A stretch of 64,000 nucleotides of DNA, taken from positions 62,001-126,000 of the forward strand of contig JADKEB010000018.1 of the NCBI GenBank assembly GCA_016718205.1. Reading direction: 5' to 3'. Position 1 is the stretch's first letter. Each line of letters starts with the position of its first letter. A model generated the notes under the pieces. It had not been told where the DNA came from. It saw nothing but the letters and a program-made list of their open reading frames with translations, and ran no database searches. Below, in pieces: positions 28,583 through 38,758 of this stretch. A program made the translations under genes and the position numbers. Origin of the DNA: Saprospiraceae bacterium. Its GTDB lineage: Bacteria > Bacteroidota > Bacteroidia > Chitinophagales > Saprospiraceae.

Positions 28583-31500
28583 TTATTTTTTATGATTTAG
28601 GATTATCATTACTTTTGTACCGCATGGATTACTTTGTGTGTCAGATAAGTCTTCAATCGTGATTGACGAAATGATCCCATGAAGTTTTGCATCAGTTTAA
28701 GACGCTCTTCTGTCAGGGCTATACCATGAGATTTGTGCTTGTCGCCGGACTTACTTTTTGAGAAATGTCGCTTTTTCCCGACCGATGCCATTGTCAATTA
28801 TTTCTATTTTGATATCATCATCTTTTTTAGAAATATTGACATTCAGTTTTTTGTCCATCAATGAAGGTGCTTGCATGAGTCCGTGCCAAATGGCATTTTC
28901 TACATAGGGTTGGAGTAAAAGTGGCGGCACCATGATATCTAATGTCCGGACTTCATCGTCCATGCTTATCTTCCAAACAAAACTATCCTGAAACCTCATC
29001 GATTCCAATTCAATATACAATCTTAGGGCTTCAAGCTCTACTTCTAATGACACAATATCTTCTCTGCTTGCATCCAGAATCATTCTGATGAGTCGGGAAA
29101 ATTTTGTAAGATACTCAGATGCTTCATCAGTATTATTGGTAAGTATGAAGCGATTGATAGAGTTCAGACAATTGAAGATAAAATGTGGATTCATCTGAGC
29201 ACGTAAGGCAGTCATTTCTATTTCAGCAATACGTTGTTTTAATTTGTTTTTTTCATACTCTTCTTTTCTGATATCAGATATACGCTTTTTGTAAGCCCAA
29301 AAAATAAATCCGAACAAAAATATCGAACCAAAAATATCGAACCAAATAGTTTTCCACCAAGGTGGATTAATGACCAATTGTACATCAAATTCTATTCCGG
29401 GCTCATATCTTTGTCTTACCTTAATTGTATATGCCCCTGGCGATAAATTATACATACCTACAGACATCGCCTGCATTGACTCCCATTCCTTTCCATTTAT
29501 ATTAAACTGGAGATCTGGCAAAGTAGCTGATTCAGGATCCAAATACCCGAATCCAATGATGAGATTATTTTGATTATAGTTCAAAACCAAAATGCTATCC
29601 ACTGCTATGTTTGTTCCAAAAAGTCTGACCTCTTTGATATAGATACGTCCATTTTTTCGTTCATTGTTCAGGATAGAGCCATCAATATGGATCATATTAT
29701 CAGGAAACATGTTTTGAGCTATTTGTCCATTGTGATCAGGAAAAATTCTGTAATTAAAAAGTGCTGCATTCTTTTCTGTGTCAAAAGAATAAAATCGTTC
29801 TTTTTTTGGATCATAAGCCATGAGACCTACTTCAGATGTATACCATAAAATTCTGTCAGGAGCAACATATCCATATCTGACCGCATCTGAAGGCATACCT
29901 TCGAGAGTTGTAAACAATTTGGCTTTCATATCCGAGCTGCTGATGTACATAAGACCTCGACCTGGGCATCAACAAATATACATTACCCTGTTTGTCTCCT
30001 ATGATATCACTGACGAATGCTTTCCTGTTGTTGCCTGCTCTTGAAAAAGGATAGTTTTTTGAAATATGTGTCTTGGTATCGATAATGTAGAGTCCATTTT
30101 TTTCTGTTCCCAACCATATCTTATCAGTGAATTGATCATAATATAATGAACTGAAAAGTGTGCCTGATATTTTTGTATCAAAATATTCCAGAATTTGACT
30201 TCCTTTTCTGATGATATAAATCCCGGTATTCCGCTCTCTGATGTATATATTCCCTTGTCTGTCTTCCACAAAATTTCTGAATTCAGTCTCTGTGTCTGAC
30301 TTTATATGCGCCGGAACTTCATACTTTGAAAGCTTTTGACCATCTTCACTCAATTGATACACGGATTTGCTTGTAGAAATATATTGTCGATTGTCCGACG
30401 CCGCATAATACAATTGTAAAATACCCAGATTAGTGCTATTTTCCTTATCTTTTAAAATATAACAAAATTGATCATCGCAAATCGCAATTTGACCTTTTTC
30501 CCAGTCACCTGTCAGCATTTTTCCGGAAGATGTGATATAACTATGATTATTCTTAAAACCCTTTGGCAGTGGTATTTTTGTTTTTGAAAAATAAGAATCC
30601 TTTCTTTGGGAATGTATAAATGGAGCAGGATCAGATTTAAGAAAATATATATGGTTATCATACACTTCAAAATTTGTATACCAACCATTGGATAGAAATC
30701 CTTTATCATCATCAAAAACAAAATCTGAAAACTTTTCTGTTTTTATATTATAGAGAAATATTCCGTCACTTCGCAACATTATCATCGCATCATGTCCAAA
30801 TGATTTTATTTTGAGTATCTGATCAGGGATATGATTAGGTGCAGGTGGGCACGTATGGTGCTTCAGGTCTCTGTAGATGAGTGATAAGTATAAAAACACT
30901 GATCATATGTTCCAATCCAAAGTGTCCCGTTTTTATCAATTTCATGAATATAAAATGCAAAATAGTCTTTTACACCAGGATGAGGATGATATTTAAAAAC
31001 CATGGTTGTAGTCTGCACAGAAAATAGACCATACACTGTCATCAACCACAATTCTGTTTTTGACTTTCGCTTTATACTTTGGGTGATACTATTCCTTTGT
31101 TCTGATTTTATGATACCCGCTTTAAATGCAAATCGTACCAACCACTCTTCACAAATTTTTCTGTTTCAGGATCAAATATTAACACATCGTAATACCCACC
31201 TATCCAAATGCGCCCGAACTGATCTTCTGTCATTTCTGTGTAGCTGATGCCTTGTATGGGCATCACTATTTTGTCAGGATAATAATTTTTGAAAGTATGT
31301 TTTTTATGATCAAACAGACTCAGGCCGTCGTCAGTATTTATCCAAAGTCGTCCTTTACTGTCTTCCAACATTCCATTACAGCTGTTGTTGGCTATCGAAT
31401 TTGGGTCACCAGGTTGGTGTTTGAATGTATAAAAGGAATTTCCATCATATCTATTGAGTCCTTTATCTGTTGAAATCCACAGAAAACCAGCTTTATCACG

Positions 31501-31646
31501 ATACATCGATCTGCACAACTCAGAACTCAAACCATCCTTTATGGTATAAAAATTTGTTTGATAACTTTGCTGAGCAAATTGATCAACCGGCAACCAAAAA
31601 CAATGATTGCAGGAATAAACCAAAATTTGTAAATTTGGTAGTGCAT
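28583..31646 (-). pseudogene. LytS-type sensor histidine kinase with beta-propeller sensor, broken by about six frameshifts
   Basis: Fragments in changing frames join into one protein of about 1010 residues: signal segment MHYQIYKFWFIPAIIVFGC from 31646, propeller repeats (GLSSELCRSMYRDKAGFLWI and others), a Y_Y_Y domain, one membrane helix, His_kinase with ALRAQMNPHFIFNCLNSINR, and an ATPase with DNGIGRE and KHKSHGIALTEERLKLM. Frame changes fall near 31600, 31115, 30865, 29958, 28775 and 28688. In the reconstructed frame I saw no nonsense codon, so indels are the only damage. The last codons read GTKVMIILNHKK then TAA. Recent inactivation and assembly error are both possible. Confidence 0.82.
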
Positions 31647-31713
31647 CTGTAAGCGTAAAAATATCAAAGGTGAAAATTACATGATATTTGTTATATTTTT
31701 TAGGTTTATCTGA

Positions 31714-32127
31714 GAGTATGTTTAAATTTTTATGTTTGAGTGAAAGTGAGAAAATTTCATTTTGGACAAGGTGACTGAATGGTCTCGTCTATGACGAGAA
31801 TTGAGTAAAATATTTTACTCAATAAAGAAGGAATTGCGAAAGCCACCCATCCAATCAAATGCTTGCTTGGTTCCTTTCATTAAATCGTGATTTCGTATCA
31901 CGATTTTGCTTTGCACCATTCAGTCCGGCTCGCAGTGAATAACGAATATAGCCTGTCAAGACGATTTTTTAAAAAATATGTCTTGATCGGGACAGAAACG
32001 TCCCGAAAGCTCATGCCTTCGGCTGACGCGTTACACGAAAAAATATAACGCAGGCCTGCCTTGCCGACAGGCAGGCTAAAATAAAAGTTGCTACTTGGAG
32101 CCAAATGATAAAAGTTGAAACATACTC
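31714..32127. mobile_element. family A short element, copy 2 (inverted)
   Basis: The 414 bp element is inverted relative to copy 1 at 7198-7588. The ends are GAGTATGTTTAAA at 31714 and GAAACATACTC at 32127. It has the same 24-base AT palindrome (31800-31823) and carries an extra GC-rich hairpin (CAGGCCTGCC...GGCAGGC near 32045-32072) that copy 1 lacks. It ends 2 bases from the stop of the DUF3592 gene. No transposase frame. Confidence 0.78.
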
Positions 32128-32129
32128 TA

Positions 32130-32585
32130 TTAATCAGATTTTCTGATGCCTAATTTTACCATATAAAGGCTCAACAAAATCAATATACAATCTGTAAAAA
32201 ATATACCCTTACTGAAAATATGTGATTGAGACGGGTCGTTTTTATCCATAACTACATTTACCTCTTCATGTAATTCAAAATTCATCCATGGAAGAATTAT
32301 TGTAGATGTGGCATATCCTTGCAAGGAGTCCAAACTTCCTGCTACTTTTGGATATCTGTATACAGGTCGTCTTGCTTTGTATTTTTTACCTACTTTTGTT
32401 GTATTATCTTCAAAAATACTTTTGCTGGATTTACTTCCTCTGAAACCTATCACTATTCCCTTTACTTTGTTTCCATCTAACTGATATTGAATGGTTTCCA
32501 CCATGGGTTTGCCTATAATGTAGATCAATACAAATCCACCTGCTATTAGCAATATTCTAAATAAAAAGACCATGAAACGACTCAT
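32130..32585 (-). CDS. DUF3592 membrane protein
   Basis: The 151-residue protein has an N-terminal membrane helix (FLFRILLIAGGFVLIYIIG), an extracytoplasmic beta segment with RPVYRYP and VVMDKNDPSQSHIF typical of DUF3592, and a second helix near the C-terminus. Function unknown. It follows the SGNH-like lipoprotein gene by a single base, so they are probably co-transcribed. Confidence 0.75.
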   Translation of the reverse strand: MSRFMVFLFRILLIAGGFVLIYIIGKPMVETIQYQLDGNKVKGIVIGFRGSKSSKSIFEDNTTKVGKKYKARRPVYRYPKVAGSLDSLQGYATSTIILPWMNFELHEEVNVVMDKNDPSQSHIFSKGIFFTDCILILLSLYMVKLGIRKSD

Positions 32586-32586
32586 A

Positions 32587-33434
32587 TTATTTGCCTGTAT
32601 TATATATACTCATCAATAATGCTTTGCTGATACGTTGTCCCGCTTTTTTACCTATATGCCCTTGCCCGGGAGACGTATCTATACCATTGACATCACTAGG
32701 GTCAGAAACAGTATTGCGATTTTCTGTACAGATACGCCATACACCACTGAGCTGACAAACACCATCATTGCTTTCCAGGGACTGAAGGTCAAAAATAACA
32801 TCTGTTTTAGCAAAAGTTGTTCTCATCCATTGAGCTACTTTCATACGTGCGCTATTTCCATCATATGACTCTACAGAATAAACCAAAGGAGGTGTCACAT
32901 GTACTACCCTGAAGTCAGTGACTTTTGACTTTAGTTCATCAACCATAGATTTGTAGGCCGTCTGAACCTGTGTGTAATTATTGTCATCAATGTCTGCATA
33001 ACCAAATTTAAAGATACCTATTTTTACCACATCTTTGCTATTTAGTACCTGTTCTTTGAAAACTCTGATTTTTTCATACGGATTTCCATTGGGGATTTTT
33101 CCCACATCAACAAAGATTCCACCCATGAAACCTTTGTTGACCTTATCTCCATTGCCATAGTATTCCTAGGAAAACCGTTGGCTTTGCAACCTTCTTCCAG
33201 ATCTTGGCCTACTGATTGGTGTAGAAACAGGGTATTCCATCCTTTGACACGATTTTTTTCAGTTGTGGACAAAGCATCCCATGTTGCTACACCTGCGGTT
33301 CCGACGATACCCGGACTTCCTTTTCCTATTTCGGTATTGGTATTTCCATTATTGTCATCTGGGATATCAGTATTTTGTTCCTTATTACAAGTTATAAATG
33401 CTAAAAGAAAGAGAATATTAAAGTTAATGCGCAT
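32587..33434 (-). pseudogene. SGNH-hydrolase-like lipoprotein with one frameshift
   Basis: The start MRINFNILFLLAFITCNKEQ at 33434 encodes a lipoprotein signal with lipobox Cys. WNTLFLHQSVGQDLEEG follows, resembling the catalytic-Ser region of SGNH-like proteins. Near 33160 the frame shifts: YYGNGDKVNKGFMGGIFVDV continues in another frame to 32587. The C-terminal part contains FDLQSLESNDG and GHIGKKAGQRIS, the usual place of the catalytic Asp/His. One indel accounts for the break. Family assignment is moderate. Confidence 0.65.
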
Positions 33435-33444
33435 GATTATATAT

Positions 33445-33956
33445 TTATTCGTGATAATAAAATTTTCCATCTGTGATGACCATTGCCTGACCTGAAGCAC
33501 AAGTAAGTGTACCGGAAAATGTGGCTTCCACTTCTGAGCTAGTAGCTTTAGTCACACGAACTTTCATGTCAAATCCCATCATACTTCCGCAGAGATAGTC
33601 CTGTTCTGACCAGTTGCCCATCTGAGCTACGGACAGGGCTTTATTGCCTTGAGTAAATGAAAACTGCCCCGGACCATCCGTCTGATAGATGTTGATATTA
33701 AATGTTTTCTCTGTTTTATCCTTTTTTACCTGAGGCCCCGGCTATAATGATGACTTTGTCATACCCTTTGGGATGAAAGGCTCCAAACACATCATGATCA
33801 GCAGACCATTCTTGTCCATTTATTTTCATAGTAAGAAAATTTTTTTCAATGGACGATGGGTTTGACGTTTGATTGTTGTCAGATGATTTTTGACTATTGC
33901 TGCACGAGACGAAAGTCAATAATAAAATGGAAATCAAATGTAAAGGAAAAACTTCA
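33445..33956 (-). pseudogene. small lipoprotein with two frameshifts
   Basis: The start is probably ATG at 33956 (MKFFLY), shifting one frame into ISILLLTFVSCSNSQ, a lipoprotein signal. The body NFLTMKINGQEWSADHDVFG runs to about 33725, then the frame changes to DKTEKTFNINIYQTDGPG and ends ITDGKFYYHE then TAA at 33445. The two indels are near 33938 and 33725. The beta-rich protein resembles small secreted DUF6252-like proteins of the phylum. Function unknown. Confidence 0.6.
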
Positions 33957-34009
33957 TTAGGTTAAAATTTTAGTTATTGGTAAATATTAAATGATACAAG
34001 AAAGTTACT

Positions 34010-34426
34010 TTAAATTTTTTGATAGGTAATCGTCCCTTGACCTTCTATACCAACCCAAACCATTTTCTTTCCGGTCATGGTAAACTTATATTTTTGGCCG
34101 ACAGAAGGTGCTTTTTTATGACCTATGGTGATGATATTTCCTGAGACCGTCCAAACGGATTCAGAATAGAGTTTTTCTTGTATTTTTTTATATTTTTCAT
34201 CACATCCACTTTGTGTAGCATCCAGCCTGTATGTACCGTCAGAATTGATGACATATTGAATACCAGCAGCACAAGGTCTTTGTGCCAGCAGCGCTTTATG
34301 ACTGTCAAATTTTTCACCTTGGTATTCATTGATTTCCGTTATGACCTTCCATCTGCCTAAAGGGTTTTGAGCGAAAGAAGTAAGTGAAAAACTTAAAAGA
34401 AAAAACAAATGAATATATCTGGTCAT
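34010..34426 (-). CDS. exported lipocalin-like protein
   Basis: The 138-residue protein has a signal peptide (MTRYIHLFFLLSFSLTSFAQ) followed by NPLGRWKVITEI, GTYRLDATQSGCD, SVWTVSGNIITI and MVWVGIEGQGTITY, the alternating strands of a lipocalin-like domain (GxW start). It is intact between two damaged lipoproteins and the cupin gene. The ligand is unknown. Confidence 0.72.
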   Translation of the reverse strand: MTRYIHLFFLLSFSLTSFAQNPLGRWKVITEINEYQGEKFDSHKALLAQRPCAAGIQYVINSDGTYRLDATQSGCDEKYKKIQEKLYSESVWTVSGNIITIGHKKAPSVGQKYKFTMTGKKMVWVGIEGQGTITYQKI

Positions 34427-34658
34427 AATATTGGACTTAATTATGACACAAAACTAATAAGGACTAGTCATACTTTACAAGTTCGACTTCTAAATGACAC
34501 TTCTGGCTTTGTACTTGGATGCAAAAGACTTAGATTCTAAAACACTAAATACAAACTCAAACCATCCTATTACCAATTGATATAGATCTTATATGTGATG
34601 AATTAATAGCTTTGTTAGAGTATTTGATCAACATAAAAAATCATAAAAAATATATATC

Positions 34659-35267
34659 ATGGAACGTCGCAATTTTTTACAATCAACCGCATTCTTTTCC
34701 CTACTTGGGTTACAGTCTTCATCAGTTCTAAATAATCTTTCAGAAACAACTGAGCCCATCAAACCATTTTTGCTTCCGTCACAACCTCCATTAGCACATA
34801 ATAATGGTATGGATATCCGTGTGTGGGTCAGAAATGGTGCGACCAGTGGGCTTTTTTCGAGTATAGAGTGTGCAGTAGCTCCAAAACTAATGGGCCCGGC
34901 TCCACATGCACATAAAGAACTGGACGAACTCATGTATGTTCTTGAAGGCACGGCAAGTGTACTATTAGGAGACGAAGTAGTAGAAATCCAGGCAGGAGGA
35001 TGGCATATGAGACCAAGGATGATTAAACATACCTTCTTCAATGCTTCTGACCAACCGCTCAGATTTATTGATATGTATTTCAATCAGCCATTTGAAGAAT
35101 ATCTGGAGACTATATTTCATCAACTCACACCAGAAAATGGCTATCCAAGCGGGTCTGAAAAAAGAAGTCTTGAAATAAAAAGGTTATCAGAAAAATTTGG
35201 GTTGATAAGATTTGACAATTCAGACCAACAGAAGAAACAACTAATGAAGGAATATGGGTTGAAGTAA
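34659..35267 (+). CDS. cupin-domain protein
   Basis: The 202-residue protein begins MERRNFLQSTAFFSLLG, a possible Tat-type or simple signal. Cupin motif 1 is PHAHKELDELMYVLEG (His, His, Glu metal ligands) and motif 2 is GGWHMRPRMIKHTFFN. This implies a metal-binding small-molecule enzyme or binder, probably exported. It is monocistronic and divergent from the lipocalin gene. The reaction cannot be read. Confidence 0.82.
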   Translation: MERRNFLQSTAFFSLLGLQSSSVLNNLSETTEPIKPFLLPSQPPLAHNNGMDIRVWVRNGATSGLFSSIECAVAPKLMGPAPHAHKELDELMYVLEGTASVLLGDEVVEIQAGGWHMRPRMIKHTFFNASDQPLRFIDMYFNQPFEEYLETIFHQLTPENGYPSGSEKRSLEIKRLSEKFGLIRFDNSDQQKKQLMKEYGLK

Positions 35268-35785
35268 ATGCATAATATAAAAAGAGATCCGTATAAAATT
35301 ATGAAGCAAAAACTAAGAAAGAAATCACACAAATGATGGTGAGAGACAAACAAAGAGCAAATGATATTGTTAGAAGTTAGGATGGATAGAGACTCTTCTG
35401 AGAGCATTTCTAATTAGCCTAAGTACAAATAATTACGTTTTATACCCAACTGAAATTGAGTTAAAGCCTCAAATTTAGAATTTAAGAATCTCAATTAGCT
35501 GAATATTAATAACTTGTGGTCTAAAATCAAAAATTTAACAAAAATATTTTGAAATGATTTTGATGATTTTTTAAATGAGATGTGGGTATAATAGCCAGCC
35601 TTTCCGACAATTATACCACACATCTGCCAAAGTTTACTTTGTCACTCTGTTCAATCTGAGCAGATCAGAAAACTAGTTGTTAAAGTGAAATTTTTTATTC
35701 ACATTATTCTTCAGCATTTTACTCACTATTTCACAAAAAGCTACCACAGGTTTTTGGAATTCAGCACCAACACATCCTGAAACCT
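35268..35785. other. 518-base AT-rich gap with one strong inverted repeat
   Basis: No credible gene. The main structure is the inverted repeat at 35578-35625: AGATGTGGGTATAAT pairs with ATTATACCACACATCT with a single bulge and a 17-base loop. There is no U tract on either side. It could be a transcript-end hairpin for the cupin gene or an operator. Confidence 0.5.
35578..35625. repeat. inverted repeat, possible hairpin
   Basis: Arms at 35578-35592 and 35610-35625 are complementary with one bulged base. The loop is AGCCAGCCTTTCCGACA. No adjacent T run, so it is not a standard terminator. Confidence 0.5.
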
Positions 35786-36599
35786 TTATCTTTGCAATAT
35801 GATTTTTGCAGATTTATGTTTTTTACCATCAAAAATTTTCAGAAAATAAAGTCCATTTTTCAGTTCCATAGGTAAGGTCAGACTTAGAGTTTTATTCTCA
35901 ATAATCTTGGTCGATGCAGAGCATAACTTTCCCTGAATATCGAACATCGAAATTTGGACTTCATTGGAAAATGATTCCGGCAACACAATATGGAAATCGT
36001 CTGAGTTTACAGGATTGGGGTAAACTTTCAGTTGTTGTTCCAGTCCGAAATCTTCACTATCGGTCAAGGCCCTTTGCGGAAAAAACATTTTCATTTTTAC
36101 CTTTGAAACTTGATTAAAATAAACAGCTTCAGAATACATGACTTCTTCGCTGAGACTTAGGAATTCTGAAGCGAAACCGTCGCAGTTCGAGTCAGTTTTA
36201 TGAGAAAAATCGGTACATCAGGGGAGACTGTATTTCCAACTGATTTTCATCAACGAAGATCAATCTTACATTACCCTTTATGGGTTCATTGTAAGTAATT
36301 TTTATATCACCGGATTCACATTTATTAAGGACAGCTTCCTGAATTTTTAGCCCCAACTGAAAGCCAAAACAGCTTTAAAATTTTGGGACTGAACAGCTAA
36401 AGTGTATTCCTTACCTTTCTTCAGAAAATCATCATATACAAACAACTCCAGAGGAGCCGGTTCGTTTTCATTCAAAAACCAGACTTTTACTGTTCCATAA
36501 TTAAAATATGCCGCATTTACTTTATACCTGATTCTAAGTAAAACTGTCTGGCCTCTGTAAGCTTCAATGAATGTAAGGCTTGGCTTGAAAGGCCCGTTG
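35786..36599 (-). pseudogene. remnant of a type IX (type A tail) secreted protein, truncated and frameshifted
   Basis: The intact 3' part (35786-36139 and upstream) ends in a type A sorting domain: LKVYPNPVNSDDF, MFDIQGK, LKNGLYFLKIF. Reading upstream in other frames, it continues as DFSHKTDSNCDGFASEFLS, NEPIKGNVRLIFVDENQ and NGPFKPSLTFIEAYRGQTV, requiring at least two frameshifts near 36195 and 36360. The 5' end stops abruptly at 36599, where the duplicated cassette begins. No start codon or signal peptide is left. Confidence 0.68.
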
Positions 36600-36641
36600 T
36601 GGCACGGTGACGGTACTATAACGTTTTACATTCCCAAAATC
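36600..36641 (+). pseudogene. 3' tail of a lost type IX cargo gene
   Basis: Bases 36600-36624 are identical to the last codons of the 38759-41623 gene (GTVTVL then TAA), and the identity continues through the spacer. Nothing upstream in this frame belongs to that gene, so only its tail remains. It marks the border of the duplicated cassette. Confidence 0.7.
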
Positions 36642-37418
36642 TCAAAAGGTACCAGGCACAAAATCTGGATTATTGATGATGGCAGCAGAGTCGCCCGTAG
36701 CTCTTATGACAAAAAGTTTTTGGTTTTGGGCATAGACTTCACTGCCTGCATCGGCCTTGAGATACGCGATAGCACCATAGATGACATCGTCGTCATCCAT
36801 GCGAAGATAGGTACGGGCTTTTTGGAGTTTTTTGATAAAGGATTTAACATCGCTTACCTTCAGGGTGGTTTTCACTTCTATGATGACGGTTTCTTTACCA
36901 TTGTGAGCGATGATATCATACTCATAGTTTTCGCCTTCATAGCTACCTTTACGTCGGGTAGACGTATCCTGCACTTTGATACCACGCTCGTTCAGTATAC
37001 GAATGATGTCTCCTTCTACAAGGCTTTCCATGAGTCGGCCCGACTGCGATGTAGATAATTCAAAAGCCTCTTTGACTGTTTTATCAGTTTCTTTGAACTT
37101 TGTATCTGGCTCCTTGAATCTCTGGTCTAACTCCATTCTTGATTCCTTGAACTTTGTATCAGTTTCTTTGAATCTCTGGTCTAACTCCATTCTTGATTCC
37201 TTGAACTTTGTATCAGTTTCTTTGAATCTTTTATCTAATTCGCTTCTTGATTCCTTAAACTTTGTATCTGTCTCTTTTTGGGAGATAACTAATTCTTTGA
37301 GGAGCTGGCGGATTTCTGCTATTTCAGTGGACATCCTGTGAAATGTAATATTTTCAGAATAACACTCCAAAGCCTTTGAAAGTTCCGCTGGTTTGGTTGT
37401 AGATTCCATTAGGATCAA
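36642..37418 (-). CDS. coiled-coil PD-(D/E)XK nuclease-like protein (DUF3782-like)
   Basis: The 258-residue protein has a short N-terminal helix (MSTEIAEIRQLLKEL), four 18-residue heptad-like repeats at residues 48-119 (KETDTKFKESRxELDxRF), then a PD-(D/E)XK-like core with Asp168 in YEYDII and Glu181-x-Lys183 in IIEVKTT. It ends LFVIRATGDSAAIINN. The fold suggests nucleic-acid binding or cleavage; many such proteins occur in Bacteroidota and Cyanobacteria without known function. The start could also be the ATG at 37409. It converges on the type IX tail remnant. Confidence 0.8.
   Translation of the reverse strand: MILMESTTKPAELSKALECYSENITFHRMSTEIAEIRQLLKELVISQKETDTKFKESRSELDKRFKETDTKFKESRMELDQRFKETDTKFKESRMELDQRFKEPDTKFKETDKTVKEAFELSTSQSGRLMESLVEGDIIRILNERGIKVQDTSTRRKGSYEGENYEYDIIAHNGKETVIIEVKTTLKVSDVKSFIKKLQKARTYLRMDDDDVIYGAIAYLKADAGSEVYAQNQKLFVIRATGDSAAIINNPDFVPGTF
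37062..37277 (-). repeat. 54-bp tandem repeat inside the coiled coil
   Basis: Four in-frame units of 54 bases (18 codons) encode residues 48-119. The second and third units are nearly identical and the fourth is degenerate. Unit number is likely to vary by slippage or recombination. It is coding repeat, not a CRISPR. Confidence 0.8.
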
Positions 37419-37503
37419 AAAAATAACACAAATATTTTACTGATAGTATTGCATTATTCAATATAAAGGATTATATTTGTGTTACTGTTTGATACTACAG
37501 AAA

Positions 37504-38046
37504 GACGGAGGAGAGACACAATAGGCTGCAACATAGGAAAAACAGGAAGAAGCGAACCTAAAAGAGTTATTTTGAACAATTATGTATTTGCCGTTCGGTT
37601 ATGAGTTAACTGTATGGTGGAGATAAGATTAGTGCATATTTAAAATTTCATCACTTTCGATTAGATGAAATTTTAAGTATCATCTCAAGCATTGCTTTAA
37701 AGAAAGTAGTGGTATGTCTATTTGGGTAGGTAACGATATACAATGAATAGGATATATATCATAACAAACCCCGAGTATAAAAAAGTGTACAACCATTTGA
37801 TTTGATCAAAAAATAAAAGAGGCCTGCAACCTGTACAATTTTGGCAAATTGCTGTCAGTTACAGACCCCATTCTCGCAAGGATGCAAAAGTAGGTCTTTT
37901 TTGTTTAAATTTCAAAATGAATGGCTAAAAAAGAGCAAATGACTGCTGGCCAACTGTGGTATGTCACGGCCGGACATGCGTATAGGAAGTTTGCAGGCAT
38001 TGGTATATTATTTTTTAATTTTTTTAACCATTTAATTCATTTTTTA
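37504..38046. other. gene-free stretch
   Basis: The region between the cassette and the poly-G lipoprotein gene is AT-rich. I found no frame with family resemblance, no element ends and no tRNA. CTCAAGCATTGCTTTA at 37674 resembles the CAAGC hairpin module of the family A and B elements and may be a fragment. Confidence 0.5.
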
Positions 38047-38649
38047 TGAAAAACAAATTTTATTCTTTACAAAATGGGGGGGGGCAAAATAATATTTTGC
38101 GTGACCCTGATGTGTACATTGATTTTTTCATCATGCAATAAGGATGAAAGAGTCCTCTCGTCTGCTGTACCAAAGCCAAATGAGACACCTGAACAGTATC
38201 TCGAAAGGCGAATGAATGATTTTAAAGCATCAGGTAAAACTGTTACTGTCGAACATGCTACTTTGGAAGAGATTAATGATGTAATGAAATTACATGGACT
38301 ACCTCAATTTTCTGATAAAGATGTAATCGAATCAAGAAAACATGTAACTAATTTAAGAAATAGCTGTCAATGGCCATGTAATACATGGAATAATTTTGCT
38401 GATTGGAACAACAGTGGTTTTGTAAGTACGATTGATTTGACATTGGCAATGACTCATATCTACGATTGTTCTGGAAGTTATACTGGTTCTTGTACTTTAA
38501 ATTTTAATGACCCTGATGAAGCTTGGGATTTTAGTGTTCTTAAATACCTAGAAACTTGTAATCTTAGTGATTGGGACTATATTTTAGACTATGCAAATGA
38601 TGTTGAGTCAGCAAGAAAATTATTATTAGGAATAATTACTTGCACATAA
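38047..38649 (+). CDS. lipoprotein with dockerin-like motif, reading frame set by a poly-G tract
   Basis: From the ATG at 38074 the frame is open for 191 residues: MGGGKIIFCVTLMCTLIFSSC is a lipoprotein signal, and DWNNSGFVSTIDLTLAMTHI resembles one half of a dockerin or EF-hand calcium loop. That start sits inside a nine-G tract (38076-38084). An upstream ATG at 38047 (MKNKFYSLQN) enters the same protein only if the tract has eight (or eleven) G; with nine it stops early. The protein thus has two possible starts, and the tract length decides which is used. Confidence 0.68.
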
Positions 38650-38660
38650 TAAATTTGTAA

Positions 38661-38693
38661 AATTAGAGGGGGAAATTATTTCTTCCTCTAATT
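38661..38693. terminator. hairpin after the lipoprotein gene
   Basis: AATTAGAGG at 38661-38669 pairs with CCTCTAATT at 38685-38693, 12 bases after the stop. There is no strong T run, so termination is likely but not certain. Confidence 0.45.
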
Positions 38694-38758
38694 CAAATCA
38701 TTTATCAAGTAACAATGTTAAAATTTAGATTTAGCAATTAATAGTTGATTTTTTATTT

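Larger units (their letters stand above)
36600..37503. repeat. duplicated cassette, copy 1
   Basis: The left 96 bases (36600-36695) are identical to 41602-41697. The right end (about 37425-37503) matches 42254-42292 plus 42471-42520. Between lie two paralogous PD-(D/E)XK-like genes. Copy 2 lacks the coiled-coil segment and carries a family B insertion. Confidence 0.8.

Noticed and set aside
37062..37277. Regular 54-base repeats that resemble a small CRISPR or VNTR array
   Set aside because: The units are adjacent with no spacers and translate in frame as heptad repeats of the coiled-coil protein.
37504..38046. A small RNA or tRNA gene in the 540-base gap
   Set aside because: No cloverleaf arms, conserved TTC loop or strong hairpin-T tract could be found by eye.
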